Positions 24,693 to 34,002 are shown, counted from the first letter of the stretch. The stretch is 64,000 nucleotides of DNA from Nocardioides_C sp963700955 (GCA_963700955.1 CAVOZH010000012.1:186001-250000); one strand, 5' to 3'. A program made the numbers and translations. Notes: a model not told the origin generated them from the letters alone.

Positions 24693-26024
24693 TCAGACGA
24701 CCTCGAAGCGCTCCGTGTGAATCCTCCGGATCGGGACGTCGCGCTCCCTCAGCTGCTCGCCGACCTCGACGACCATCATCGGCGGACCGCAGAGGAAGTA
24801 GTCGAAGCACCGGCGTCCGTGCGGGGGCAGCCACCGGTCGAGCAGTGCCCCGTCGATTCGGCCGGACTCCCCCGGCCACCCCTGGGATGGGTGTTTGACG
24901 GCGTAGACCACCGTCAGGGAGAGCCGCTCGCTCAGCCGGTCGATCTCGTGCCTCATCACGATGTCGTCCTCGGTCCGGGCTCCGAGCACCAGCAGATGAG
25001 GGCGGCGGTCACCCCTGTCGGCCAGCGTGCGCAGCATGCTGAGCATCGGAGTCACACCGATGCCTCCCGCAATGAAGACGAACCCCCACGACGACTCGAG
25101 TCCGTCGATGGTCATCTGCCCGTATGGACCGTCCAGGAATACACGGCAGCCGGGACGCAGTCCGCGCAGCATCTCGGTGAAGTCCCCGAGCGCCTTGATC
25201 GTGAACTGCTTGCGCTCGGGCGTGTCCGCGGTCGAGGCGATGGTGAACGGGTGCTCCTCGTAGGCGAAGCACGAGGAGCCGATCTTCAACCACGCGAACT
25301 GGCCCGCGTGGAACGGGAACCCGCCGTGCTTGTGCGCGCGGACCTCGAGAGTGACCGCGCCCCCGCTCACGCCGGTCACCTCCTCGACGACGTACGAGCG
25401 CCGACGCGCCCTCAACGGCAGCCACAGCCACCGGCGGGCCGCCACGGCGAGCACAACTGCGCCCATCGCCGCGAACCACCCGCCGAGCAGCGGGTAGTCG
25501 GCGAGGTGGTGCAGCCACCACACGTGCAGCCAGGCGGCCACGAAGACGGTGCCGGCCATGGCGAGGTGCAACAGCCGCCACCCCTCGTAACGGGGTTGGC
25601 GACGCTTCCGAAGCAGCGCCAGTCCGACGACAGCGGCAAGGGCGAGCGTCGACACGACGGCGGCACGAGCAGCCCAGGTGGTGTGGCGGAGGTCGAAGAT
25701 CGACAGACCCCGCGGGTCACTGAGCAGGACGAGGACGATGTGGGACGCAACCAGAGCCACCCCGGCGACGGCCACCACGCGGTGTATCCGCAGGATCGTC
25801 TCGACGCCGAAGGACGACAGCAGGGACCGCACCCGCGCCATCAGGACAAAGGCCGAGACGAGCAGGGAGAAGGCGACCAGGCCGGTGTTGACCGCCGACA
25901 TCTCGAGCGCCCCCTGCGCGGAGTCGGGGGCGACCGCCCAGACCATCGCGCGCGGCGCGACAAGGATCCCCACATAGCCGAGGAGCCAGCTGGTCCTCGT
26001 CATCCGGGCGGTGATCCCCTGCAT
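24693..26024 (-). CDS. Ferric-reductase-like transmembrane flavoprotein with FAD/NAD(P) domain
   Basis: 443 residues. The N-terminal 210 residues have about six helices with HRVVAVAGVALVASHIVLVL, LLHLAMAGTVFVAAWLHVWW and further His residues suited to two hemes. The C-terminal part is a ferredoxin-NADP reductase module: HAGQFAWLKI and EEHPFTIASTAD bind FAD, FIAGGIGVTPMLSMLR binds NAD(P), and YFLCGPPMMV closes it. It should move electrons from NAD(P)H across the membrane. Sitting 88 bases upstream of an iron-type ABC operon, it may reduce extracellular iron before uptake. The repeat copy 2 lies just upstream of its start. Confidence 0.85.
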   Translation of the reverse strand: MQGITARMTRTSWLLGYVGILVAPRAMVWAVAPDSAQGALEMSAVNTGLVAFSLLVSAFVLMARVRSLLSSFGVETILRIHRVVAVAGVALVASHIVLVLLSDPRGLSIFDLRHTTWAARAAVVSTLALAAVVGLALLRKRRQPRYEGWRLLHLAMAGTVFVAAWLHVWWLHHLADYPLLGGWFAAMGAVVLAVAARRWLWLPLRARRRSYVVEEVTGVSGGAVTLEVRAHKHGGFPFHAGQFAWLKIGSSCFAYEEHPFTIASTADTPERKQFTIKALGDFTEMLRGLRPGCRVFLDGPYGQMTIDGLESSWGFVFIAGGIGVTPMLSMLRTLADRGDRRPHLLVLGARTEDDIVMRHEIDRLSERLSLTVVYAVKHPSQGWPGESGRIDGALLDRWLPPHGRRCFDYFLCGPPMMVVEVGEQLRERDVPIRRIHTERFEVV

Positions 26025-26040
26025 GGTCAGACGCCGTCAC

Positions 26041-26122
26041 GTGCTTTCATCTCGGCTTGGGCAAGGTCCCCGTGCTCTTAGAACTGCCCGCAGCATCGGC
26101 CACGCGAAACGCACGTCTAGAC
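26041..26122 (+). repeat. Dispersed repeat, copy 2
   Basis: Partner of 2088-2170; 26102-26122 is identical to 2150-2170. In the opposite orientation it occupies the region 17-98 bases upstream of the ferric-reductase-like start, so it may contain that gene's promoter or leader. The longer CGCGAAACG...CGTTTCGCG inverted repeat of copy 1 is not preserved here, but a CCAC...GTGG pair flanks the core. Confidence 0.6.
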
Positions 26123-26136
26123 ACCGTGTGGTCTCG

Positions 26137-27414
26137 TCAGAGGCCGTTGGAGCCGTCGCCCGTTCCGGCATCCGAGCGGCGCAGAGCCGCGCGTCTGAGG
26201 TAGACGGCGCGTGCGGTGTCCCGCAGCCTGCCCATGCGGCGCAGGGCCGATCCTCGAGCGGCCACGGCACTCTCCCAGTCCTGCCGCTGGCGTGCTCGCT
26301 CCTCGAGGTCGAGGTCCCGCAAGATCCGGCTCACCGCGGCGAGAAGTGTTCCGCTCAGCATCCAGTGGTCGCGGTTCTGGCCCGCATCGACGATGAGGAG
26401 CTCGGTCAGGACCGCGCGGGTCTCGTGCAGAGCGTCCAGCGCCTCGGCAAGGGCGGCATCGCTCGCCACGCCGCCCTTGTCCGCGTCAGCACGCACCAAG
26501 GCGCCGTAGGCTCTTATGCCTCTCGCCAGATCCTCGAGCAGCACTCCGATCGCGCCGAACAGCTCGGGGCTGTACTCGAGGGTCCGATCCTCCTCAGCGA
26601 GCCCGTCGGCGATGGCCCTGAACAGTGCCCGCACCGACACGACACTGCGCTCGAGCGCATCCAGTCCACTGCGGAGGATCGGTTCTCGGTCCACCTCACG
26701 GATCGCGCGGGGGTTGAGGCGGCGGCTGTCCCGCAGCTCGACGACGGCCTGGTCGGCGGCGTCGATGTAGCGCGACAGGCTCCTCACCTCGTGCAGCCAC
26801 CGAACCGCCTGGTCTCGCGAGGGCGCGTGGGGAAGCTCGCGGGCAGCGCTCAGCAAGAGCTCCGCGGCCTGCACCGCCACCTCCTCCACTGCCTCGCCGG
26901 CGCTGCGCGTTCGAATCGCGGGCGGGAACACCACGTTGACCAGGACCCCGATGCCGGCGCCCACCAGCGTCTCGGCAACACGCGCGGTCGCAGCAGTGGA
27001 GGCGGCCGGCAGCCCGAGGATGAGCATGGCGCTGATCGGCACCTCCAGCAGCTGCTCGCCCAGCCGCAGCAGCTGACCGATGACGAGCGATGCTGCGATG
27101 ACCAGGCCGAGGCTCCACCAGGTGAGGCCGACGACGTCGGACAGGAACACCGCCACGAGCACACCTGCCACGACGCTCGCCACGCGCAGGACGCCCATCC
27201 TCAACGTGGAGAACAAGGTCGCCTGAACGACCAGCAACGCGGTCAGAGGTCCGGTGAGTGGCTGGGTCTCGGGGAACATCGCGTGAGCGGCCAGGTAGGC
27301 CACCACGGCAGCCGTTGTGAGCCGGACGGTGCGTACCACCACCACCGGGCCCCGGCGTCGCCACCACAGCAGTGCCTCCCCTCGGAGGCGGCGGCCTTGC
27401 GTCTCGATGCCCAC
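26137..27414 (-). CDS. FUSC-family membrane transporter (aromatic acid exporter-like)
   Basis: 425 residues. The N-terminal 170 residues hold about five to six helices (VRLTTAAVVAYLAAHAMFP, LLVVQATLFSTLRMGVLRVA, GVLVAVFLSDVVGLTWWSLG, LVGAGIGVLVNVVFPPAI), matching the FUSC/ArAE half-barrel, and the C-terminal 250 residues form a helical cytoplasmic domain rich in Arg and Glu. Such proteins export aromatic acids or xenobiotics. Transcribed in the same direction as the reductase, but separated from it by 112 bases containing the repeat. Confidence 0.85.
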   Translation of the reverse strand: MGIETQGRRLRGEALLWWRRRGPVVVVRTVRLTTAAVVAYLAAHAMFPETQPLTGPLTALLVVQATLFSTLRMGVLRVASVVAGVLVAVFLSDVVGLTWWSLGLVIAASLVIGQLLRLGEQLLEVPISAMLILGLPAASTAATARVAETLVGAGIGVLVNVVFPPAIRTRSAGEAVEEVAVQAAELLLSAARELPHAPSRDQAVRWLHEVRSLSRYIDAADQAVVELRDSRRLNPRAIREVDREPILRSGLDALERSVVSVRALFRAIADGLAEEDRTLEYSPELFGAIGVLLEDLARGIRAYGALVRADADKGGVASDAALAEALDALHETRAVLTELLIVDAGQNRDHWMLSGTLLAAVSRILRDLDLEERARQRQDWESAVAARGSALRRMGRLRDTARAVYLRRAALRRSDAGTGDGSNGL

Positions 27415-27513
27415 CGGTCAAGCATGCATCCCTCGGAGCCGGGACGTGCTCGAGCAGCGACGGCGGCCGGCGAGGAAGTTGCCTCCGGTGCCGGCGAGTC
27501 CCAGCGCGACGGG

Positions 27514-27894
27514 CTACGGGTTGCGCCTCGCGACGATCGTGTCGCTGGTGTCGCCCTTGCAGCCCTGGACAGGACGGACCCGGGCGTAGAACTTGCCCGG
27601 CGTGCCGGTGTTCCCGGTCGACCAGGCGTAGACGCCACCTTGCAACGAGGCGGTGTCACTGGCGAACCTGATGTCATCACCGCCGCCCCGCGTGCCCCGC
27701 TGCTTGAAGACGAGCACCGTCCGATCCTTGGCGCACAGCCTCGGCCTCGGGCTCTTCACCAGGCCCGAGAGGTCCGTACCCTGGGCCCTGATCGTGACGG
27801 TCGTACTCGCGTCAGTTGCCGCGTCGGCCCCGGCCACGAGCCCCGCGCTGACGGCGGCTGCGACGACGGGCACTACCAGTAGCTTCCCTCTCAT
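27514..27894 (-). CDS. Small secreted protein of unknown function
   Basis: 126 residues from ATG 27894 with AGAGAGGTGCGTC upstream. Signal peptide MRGKLLVVPVVAAAVSAGL ends near ADAATDA. The mature 100 residues contain TVTIRAQGTDLSGLVKSPRP, RTVLVFKQRGTRGGGDDIRF and WSTGNTGTPGKFYARVRPVQ, suggesting a compact beta-sandwich with two Cys (LCAKD, GCKGD). Such single-domain secreted proteins are common in actinobacteria; no function can be assigned. Located 99 bases downstream of the FUSC start on the same strand. Confidence 0.7.
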   Translation of the reverse strand: MRGKLLVVPVVAAAVSAGLVAGADAATDASTTVTIRAQGTDLSGLVKSPRPRLCAKDRTVLVFKQRGTRGGGDDIRFASDTASLQGGVYAWSTGNTGTPGKFYARVRPVQGCKGDTSDTIVARRNP

Positions 27895-28046
27895 GACGCA
27901 CCTCTCTGGGACGTGGTCCCGTTGCCGCGACGGTAGAACTCGCGGCGCGTGTGTCGGCACCCCCCGATAGGGCCAGACGCTCGCAGGGGCCCGGGCATAC
28001 GAGGAGAGAGAGTGACAAGCGAGCCCAAACGAATGTGGGAGAGCTG

Positions 28047-28074
28047 CGCTCGGCTGCCTAGACCTAACCGAGCG
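28047..28074. promoter_or_regulatory. Inverted repeat upstream of the signalling operon
   Basis: CGCTCGG at 28047-28053 pairs with CCGAGCG at 28068-28074 around a 14-base centre containing CCTAGACCTAA. It lies about 100 bases upstream of the receiver/oxidoreductase start. It could be an operator or an mRNA hairpin; no regulator is assigned. Confidence 0.3.
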
Positions 28075-28175
28075 GGGGAGGCGTGCGCCGAGCCGCTCAC
28101 TCGGCTCCAGGACTATGCCGACCTCACCCGGAATGCTGATTGACCCGAGAGAACCCGCGGACGAACGTGGACTCG

Positions 28176-29834
28176 ATGACCAAGCCGACGATCTTGACGG
28201 TCGACGACGATCCCGTGGTCTCTCGCGCGATCACCCGTGACCTTCGAGCCCGGTACGGCGCCGACTACAGGGTCCTCCGGGCGACTTCGGGTGCCGAAGC
28301 GCTCACTGTGCTCGGCGAGCTCGTTCTCCGGGACCGGGCGGTGGCCATGGTCGTGTCCGACCAGCGAATGCCGGGGATGACCGGTATCGAGATGCTGGAG
28401 CAGGTTCGCCGGCAGGTCCCCGATGCCAAGCTGTTGCTGTTGACGGCGTACGCCGACACCGACGTCGCGATCAAGGCCATCAACGACATAGGTCTCGACT
28501 ACTACCTGCTCAAGCCATGGGACCCGCCTGCAGAACGGCTCTACCCCGTGACCGACGACCTCTTGGGCGACTGGACGCGAGAGCACCCCGACAACGCCGA
28601 GGTCGTGCGCGTGGTGGGACACCGCTGGTCGGACCAGAGCCACGAGGTCAAGACGTTCCTTGCCCGCAACCACGTCCCTTATCGGTGGCTGGACGTGGAG
28701 CGGGACAGGGAGGCCGAGCGGCTCGCCGACCTGGCACGTGTCGAGCCGGGCGATCTCCCGCTGGTGCTCGTGCCCGAAGGCGAGACGCTGCGGGCTCCTA
28801 CGACGCTGACCCTGGCGGGTGCGCTCGGCCTGCGGACCCGGGCCGAGCAGCCGTTGTACGACCTGTGCATCGTCGGCGGCGGCCCGGCTGGACTGGCTGC
28901 GGCCGTGTACGGAGCTTCCGAGGGGCTGCGGACCGTCGTGGTGGAACGGCAGGCACCCGGTGGACAGGCAGGCGAGAGCGCCTCCATCGAGAACTATCTC
29001 GGGTTCCCCAAGGGCCTCTCGGGCGCGGACCTCACCGGCCGCGCAGTGGCCCAGGCCGTCCGCTTCGGCGCCGAGATGGTGCTGGCACGTGACGTGGTGG
29101 GGTTCGAGAGCCGCGGTCCCGTCAGAGCGATCCGCTTCGACAGCGCGGGTGAGATCGAGGCACGCTCGCTCCTCATCGCGACCGGGGTGTCCTACCGGCG
29201 ACTCGATGCGCCCGGACTCGAGGAGCTCGGCGTGCGCGGCGTGTACTACGGGGCGTCCGCAAGCGAGGCGAGCCAGTCCCAGGGCGAGGATGTGTACGTC
29301 GTGGGCGCGGCCAACTCCGCCGGCCAGGCGGCTCTCAACTTCGCCCGCTACGCCAAGCGAGTCGTGATGGTGGTCCGTGCAGCCACGCTCGAGGCCACGA
29401 TGTCGGAGTACCTCGTCGCGCGGATCCTCAGCACGCCCAACATCGAGGTGCGGCTGCACACCGAGGTGGTCGCGGCTCGGGGCGACGGCCACCTCGAGGC
29501 GATCACCCTGTCGGACCGAGCCTCGGACATCGAGGACGAGGTGGCCACGAGCTCGCTCTACGTGTTCATCGGCGCGTCGCCGCGAACCGACTGGCTCGGC
29601 CCTGACATCGCCCGGGACGGCAAGGGGTTCGTGATCACTGGACAGGACCTCCTGGCGCCTGAATGTCCAGCGCTCTGGCCGCTGACGCGTGCACCATTCG
29701 CTCTCGAGACGAGCGTGCCCGGCGTGTTCGCCGCGGGCGACGTACGGCTGGACTCCATGAAACGAGTCGCCTCGGCCGTCGGCGAGGGCGCGATGTCGGT
29801 GCATCTGGTCCACCGGTATCTGGCGACCATCTGA
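28176..29834 (+). CDS. Response regulator receiver fused to a cysteine-less thioredoxin-reductase-like flavoprotein
   Basis: 552 residues from ATG 28176. Residues 1-120 are a receiver domain: acidic pocket VDDDP, phospho-acceptor Asp62 in VVSDQRMPG, and LLKPWD. Residues about 150-220 look like a glutaredoxin fold (VVGHRWSDQSHEVKTFLARN), but its CxxC position is occupied by WSDQ. Residues 225-552 form a TrxR body: CIVGGGPAGLAAAVYGASEG for FAD, YVVGAANSAGQAALNFARYA for NAD(P)H and GVFAAGDVRLDS at the end. The redox CATC is absent (YYGASASEASQS), so disulfide exchange is unlikely; NAD(P)H oxidation or a sensing role remains. Its stop overlaps the kinase start. Confidence 0.88.
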   Translation: MTKPTILTVDDDPVVSRAITRDLRARYGADYRVLRATSGAEALTVLGELVLRDRAVAMVVSDQRMPGMTGIEMLEQVRRQVPDAKLLLLTAYADTDVAIKAINDIGLDYYLLKPWDPPAERLYPVTDDLLGDWTREHPDNAEVVRVVGHRWSDQSHEVKTFLARNHVPYRWLDVERDREAERLADLARVEPGDLPLVLVPEGETLRAPTTLTLAGALGLRTRAEQPLYDLCIVGGGPAGLAAAVYGASEGLRTVVVERQAPGGQAGESASIENYLGFPKGLSGADLTGRAVAQAVRFGAEMVLARDVVGFESRGPVRAIRFDSAGEIEARSLLIATGVSYRRLDAPGLEELGVRGVYYGASASEASQSQGEDVYVVGAANSAGQAALNFARYAKRVVMVVRAATLEATMSEYLVARILSTPNIEVRLHTEVVAARGDGHLEAITLSDRASDIEDEVATSSLYVFIGASPRTDWLGPDIARDGKGFVITGQDLLAPECPALWPLTRAPFALETSVPGVFAAGDVRLDSMKRVASAVGEGAMSVHLVHRYLATI

Positions 29835-31228
29835 TGAGCATCGACGTCCTGCGCTCCATCGCCCTGTTCGACGGGCTCACCGACGACCAGCTGCATGAAC
29901 TGATGACGGACGCCGATGAGCTGCGCTTCGAGCACGGGCAGGAGCTGTTCCGTGAGGCACAACCGGCGGACTACTGGTGGGTGCTGCTGGATGGTGCCAT
30001 ACAGCTGGTCCGCCATGTCGGCCACGAGGAGACGGTGATCGGGGTCATGGAGTCACCCGGCCAGTGGGCCGGTGGGTTCCGCGCCTGGGACGAGCACGGA
30101 AAGTACCTTGCCACCGGGCAGGGGAAGGTACGCGGCCACGTCTTGCGAGTCCCTGCTGATCGGCTGCGCGACCGGGCGAGTGCGTGGTTCCCCTTCGGCG
30201 TACATCTGATCCGGGGACTGGTCCACTCGGTGCGGAACATCGAGTCCGTGGCGCGCCAGCGAGAAGCACTCGTCGCGCTCGGCACGCTCGCGGCCGGGCT
30301 TGCGCACGAGATCAACAACCCGGCGTCAGCGGCGACACGCGCGGTCGACGCGCTGGAGGACAGCCACAGCAATCTGCTGTTCTCGCTCAGGAGACTCGCT
30401 GAGGGCGCGGTGTCACCGGCCCAGTTCATCGCCCTCGACGCATTGCGCCAAGAGCTCGACCCCCGGTCCGCCGGCTCGTCGCCACTCGACGTCGCCGACC
30501 GCGAAGACGCCTTGTCCGACTGGCTCGCCGAGCACGACGTCGAGCGGGACTGGCTCATCGCGCCGGCGCTTGCCGCAGCGGGCTGTGACATCGCCTGGTG
30601 CGAGCGAGCAGCGGACCTGCTCGATGGCGTGACGCTCGAGGCGGGCCTGGAGTGGGTCGCGAACTCCCTTGCCTCCGCGACCCTCCTCGCAGAGGTCAAG
30701 GAGTCGACGCGGCGCATCTCCGAGCTCGTGGCTGCGGTCAGGTCGTACTCCCAGCTCGACCGTGCCTCGGTGCAACAGACGGATCTCACCGAGGGCATCG
30801 AGAGCACCCTGGTGATGCTCGCCCACAAGCTTCGGGACGGGATCATCGTCGTGCGCGACTACGACAGCGACGTACCTCGCATCGAGGCGATGGCAGGCGA
30901 GCTGAACCAGGTATGGACGAACCTGATCGACAACGCCATCGACGCGATGGACGGCAAGGGCACGCTGAGAGTGTCCACGTGCGTCGACGACAACGGAGTG
31001 CTCGTGGAGATCGGGGACACCGGCAAGGGGATGCCCGAGGAAGTACGGGCTCGCGCCTTCGAGCCCTTCTACACCACCAAGGAGGTGGGGAAGGGCACCG
31101 GCCTGGGCCTCGACATCTCGCGCCGGATCGTCGTACAGCGGCACGGAGGTGACATCAGCATCGAGTCGCGTGCCGACGAGACGGTGCTCAGAGTGCGCCT
31201 TCCGCTCCGTCCGACGGGCACGCTCTGA
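29834..31228 (+). CDS. Sensor histidine kinase with cyclic-nucleotide-binding-like N-terminal domain
   Basis: 464 residues; ATG 29834 overlaps the upstream stop (TGATG). Residues 1-130 match a CNB fold (LFDGLTDDQLHELMTDADEL; LFREAQPADYWWVLLDGAIQ), but the phosphate-binding cassette with its R-x-A is not recognisable, so it may sense another ligand. LAAGLAHEINNPASA is the H-box with phosphorylatable His, LNQVWTNLIDNAIDAM the N-box, IGDTGKGMPEE the G1 box and GKGTGLGLDISRRI the G2 box. There is no membrane segment, so it is cytoplasmic. It presumably phosphorylates Asp62 of the fused receiver in the coupled gene. Confidence 0.9.
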   Translation: MSIDVLRSIALFDGLTDDQLHELMTDADELRFEHGQELFREAQPADYWWVLLDGAIQLVRHVGHEETVIGVMESPGQWAGGFRAWDEHGKYLATGQGKVRGHVLRVPADRLRDRASAWFPFGVHLIRGLVHSVRNIESVARQREALVALGTLAAGLAHEINNPASAATRAVDALEDSHSNLLFSLRRLAEGAVSPAQFIALDALRQELDPRSAGSSPLDVADREDALSDWLAEHDVERDWLIAPALAAAGCDIAWCERAADLLDGVTLEAGLEWVANSLASATLLAEVKESTRRISELVAAVRSYSQLDRASVQQTDLTEGIESTLVMLAHKLRDGIIVVRDYDSDVPRIEAMAGELNQVWTNLIDNAIDAMDGKGTLRVSTCVDDNGVLVEIGDTGKGMPEEVRARAFEPFYTTKEVGKGTGLGLDISRRIVVQRHGGDISIESRADETVLRVRLPLRPTGTL

Positions 31229-31296
31229 CCTGCAGGAGGCTCGACGTCGCGGCTGGGCCTGGCCACTCCCCCGCCCTCGAGTGTGACAATGCGGAC

Positions 31297-32097
31297 ATGA
31301 GTACCTATGACCGCATTGCGCTGATCTCCGACGTCCACGGCAACCTGACGGCACTCGAAGCCGTGCTCGACGACATCGACGCCCGCGGCATCACCCGGAT
31401 CTTCAACCTCGGCGACTACGTGGGAAAGGGACCGCGCGGGCGGGAGGTCGTCGCGCTCTGCCAACAGCGGTGCGAGGTCAACATCCTGGGCAACTGGGAC
31501 GACTTCCTGCCCGACCCTGATCGCGAGATCGACAACGAGGCGCTGAAATGGTGGCTGGCCCAGCTCGGCCCCGGCCAGGAAGAGTGGCTACGGGCGCTGC
31601 CCTTCTGCCATGACTTCCGGATGTCGGGCCGGCAGATTCGGCTGTTCCATGCCTCGGAGACGACCGTGCATCGACGCGTTCGGTTCGACCACGACGAGGC
31701 TGAGTTCCTCGGCATGTTCACCAACACGGACGCGACCGGTGACGGTCCGGTGCCCACGGTCGTCGGGTACGGCGACACCCACGACGCGTTCTACGAGGTC
31801 GACCTGGAACGCCGCACACTGTTCAACACCGGCAGCGTCGGCAACAGCATGGGCGACCCGACACCGGTCTACGTCATCCTGGAGGGCATCCTCGACAGCG
31901 CCGACGAGGCTCCGTTCTCGATCCAGTTCGTGCGCGTGCCCTATGACGTCGAGGCCGAGCTCGCCTTCACCCGCGAGGTCGGCATGCCCGACTTCGAGGA
32001 GTACGCCATCGAGATCCGCGACGGCATCTACCGCGGCAATCTCAAGCCGGGTGAGCAGCCCACCTACCACCGCGAGGCCCGGAGCAGCACGCTGTGA
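31297..32097 (+). CDS. Metallophosphoesterase (YfcE/Ap4A-like)
   Basis: 266 residues. IALISDVHGNLTALEAVLDD, NLGDYVGKGPRGREVV, NILGNWDD and GYGDTHDAFYEV give the standard Asp/His/Asn dimetal ligands of the calcineurin-like fold. It probably hydrolyses phosphodiesters or nucleotide substrates in the cytoplasm. Ends in RSSTL. A separate transcription unit 68 bases after the kinase. Confidence 0.9.
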   Translation: MSTYDRIALISDVHGNLTALEAVLDDIDARGITRIFNLGDYVGKGPRGREVVALCQQRCEVNILGNWDDFLPDPDREIDNEALKWWLAQLGPGQEEWLRALPFCHDFRMSGRQIRLFHASETTVHRRVRFDHDEAEFLGMFTNTDATGDGPVPTVVGYGDTHDAFYEVDLERRTLFNTGSVGNSMGDPTPVYVILEGILDSADEAPFSIQFVRVPYDVEAELAFTREVGMPDFEEYAIEIRDGIYRGNLKPGEQPTYHREARSSTL

Positions 32098-32311
32098 CCG
32101 AGCACCCCGGCAGACAACCGGCGTGAACAGATCCTTGAGCTGCGCCCGTGATGCCCGCCTGGTCGGCAGGCAACAGATCGGCAGCCACCTGATCCCGGTG
32201 CGCGATCCGGCGCAGTCGCCGCCGCGATCACCCCACGCTCGGGACCTACGCCCCTGTTCGGGGCCGATCCGAGGATGTGAGGCTCGGCTCGACCGGGCCG
32301 GAGGTCCTTGT

Positions 32312-33280
32312 ATGCGTCGTACCCTGCTGAGCCTCGGCGCCGCGAGCGCCGTCGGTGTCGCTGTCGTTCTCGCTGCCCGGTCCGCCGCGACGCGCATCGA
32401 GGCCTCGCCCGACCCGGTCCCCTTCGAGCGGCTGCGCCGGGAGCCGGTGGGCGACGAACGCGTGGTCGAGCGCCCCGATGGCACGACACTGCACGTCGTC
32501 GTCGCCGGTGACGGGCCAACGGTCGTTCTCGCCCACGGTGTCGAGCTGGCAGTGGTCGAGTGGAGCCTCGTCTGGGACTGTCTGGTCGATCACGGATACC
32601 GCGTCGTCGCGTTCGACCAGCGCGGGCACGGGCGGTCGACACCCGGGTCCGAGGGCTTGGCGACGAGCGCAATGGCTGGTGACTACCTCGCTGTGCTCGA
32701 AGCAGTGGACGCACACGACGCTGTGCTCGTCGGTCACTCGATGGGCGGCTTTCTCGGTCTGGCCGCCGTGCTGGACGTGCCCGGCGTGGCCGAGCGGCTG
32801 CGCGGCATGGTGCTCGTCGCCTCGTTTGCCGGGGGCATCTTCGACGGGTCGCCGATGAACAGGGCGCTGGCGCCTTTGTTGCGCACAGGGCTCCTGCAGT
32901 GGGTAGTTCCTCGCAGTTCCACGGTCGCCACGTTGTTCGGAGCGTCGTTCTTCGGTGAGACGCCGGCGCCGGCGATGGTGCGGGCGTTCCTCGACACAGT
33001 CGTGCCCCAGCATGACGGGTCGCTGCTGCCGATCTTCGAAGCGTTCGTGGCGGAGAACAGCTACGACCGGCTCGCCGAGATCGACCTGCCCACGGTGGTG
33101 ATCTGCGGTCTGTCGGACCGGGCCACGCCACCGCGCCACTCGAAGCGACTCTCCGAGGGCATCCCGGGCGCCCGGATGGTCTGGGTAGAAGGGAAGGGCC
33201 ACATGCTCAACTGGGAGGCTCCCGAGACGCTCGTCGCCGGGGTCACCTTGCTCGCTCCAGCGACGCCCGCCGAGGCGTGA
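32312..33280 (+). CDS. Alpha/beta hydrolase with N-terminal membrane anchor
   Basis: 322 residues from ATG 32312. Hydrophobic MRRTLLSLGAASAVGVAVVL is a likely signal anchor. The hydrolase core has VVLAHGVELAVVEWSL (oxyanion region), AFDQRGHGRST, VLVGHSMGGFLGLAAV (nucleophile Ser in GHSMGG), ICGLSDRATPPRHSK (acid) and EGKGHMLNWEAP (His). All triad members are present. Substrate unknown. The 200-base gap upstream has no gene. Confidence 0.88.
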   Translation: MRRTLLSLGAASAVGVAVVLAARSAATRIEASPDPVPFERLRREPVGDERVVERPDGTTLHVVVAGDGPTVVLAHGVELAVVEWSLVWDCLVDHGYRVVAFDQRGHGRSTPGSEGLATSAMAGDYLAVLEAVDAHDAVLVGHSMGGFLGLAAVLDVPGVAERLRGMVLVASFAGGIFDGSPMNRALAPLLRTGLLQWVVPRSSTVATLFGASFFGETPAPAMVRAFLDTVVPQHDGSLLPIFEAFVAENSYDRLAEIDLPTVVICGLSDRATPPRHSKRLSEGIPGARMVWVEGKGHMLNWEAPETLVAGVTLLAPATPAEA

Positions 33281-33362
33281 ACCGCGATGCGGCCCCGTGA
33301 GCCGCAGGCGGGTGCGGCGGCGACGGACTCGGCCTCCCGCCGCGTGACCCACCCGACCTGGC

Positions 33363-33920
33363 CTACCGGTGAAGCCCGTCGACGGAGAACAACCACAGCG
33401 CGCTTGTCAGCCAGGCCGTCACGACGGAGGTGAGCAACAGCGCCCCGGCTATCGGGATCGCCCATGCCGGGACCCGCCGCGTGTGGACCACGAGGACCTT
33501 CGCCGCGAACGCACCGTAGAACGCGCACCCAGCGACCGAGTGGACCACGGTGCGCGCCGAGAGCGGCTCAGGGGCGAACCCGAACCCGTACAGGCAGTAC
33601 GCCGCCACCGGAAGCGACAGCACGAACGCCACGAGCCCCGTAGCGCGATGGACCATCCCCAAGCGCGATGGGGCAGCGCGGATTCCCGGGAGTCGACCGT
33701 AGAGCCACAGTGCCGTCACCAGCTGGGCTGCGGCGAGTACAACAACGACGGTTGCGACCCACGCCTTGAACGAGGCGTTACTGGAGAACCCGAACGACGG
33801 GAGCGTCCCGTAGGCGGGCACATGCAAGCGACCGTAGACCCCGAGAGCCACGGAGACACCAGCGCACAAGAGGAGTCCAGTGACAAGTGTCCCGCGGTGC
33901 GACACAGCCTGGTCCGTCAC
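33363..33920 (-). CDS. Four-helix membrane protein, DUF6529/cytochrome b561-like
   Basis: 185 residues from GTG 33920. Helices at about 10-28, 50-70, 88-112, 118-140 and 150-175. His residues in GMVHRATGLVAFVLSLPVAA and TVVHSVAGCAFYGAFAAKVL occupy two helices, and VLVVHTRRVPAWA a third, a layout suited to binding heme or quinone. By recollection related to DUF6529. No neighbours suggest a partner. Confidence 0.7.
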   Translation of the reverse strand: MTDQAVSHRGTLVTGLLLCAGVSVALGVYGRLHVPAYGTLPSFGFSSNASFKAWVATVVVVLAAAQLVTALWLYGRLPGIRAAPSRLGMVHRATGLVAFVLSLPVAAYCLYGFGFAPEPLSARTVVHSVAGCAFYGAFAAKVLVVHTRRVPAWAIPIAGALLLTSVVTAWLTSALWLFSVDGLHR

Positions 33921-34002
33921 AGCGCCACCCCCTCACCCGCCACCTTTGCCGACACACCCGATTGTCCAGAACCCAGCGTGCGCCGAAGCATGATGTGCCT
34001 GG

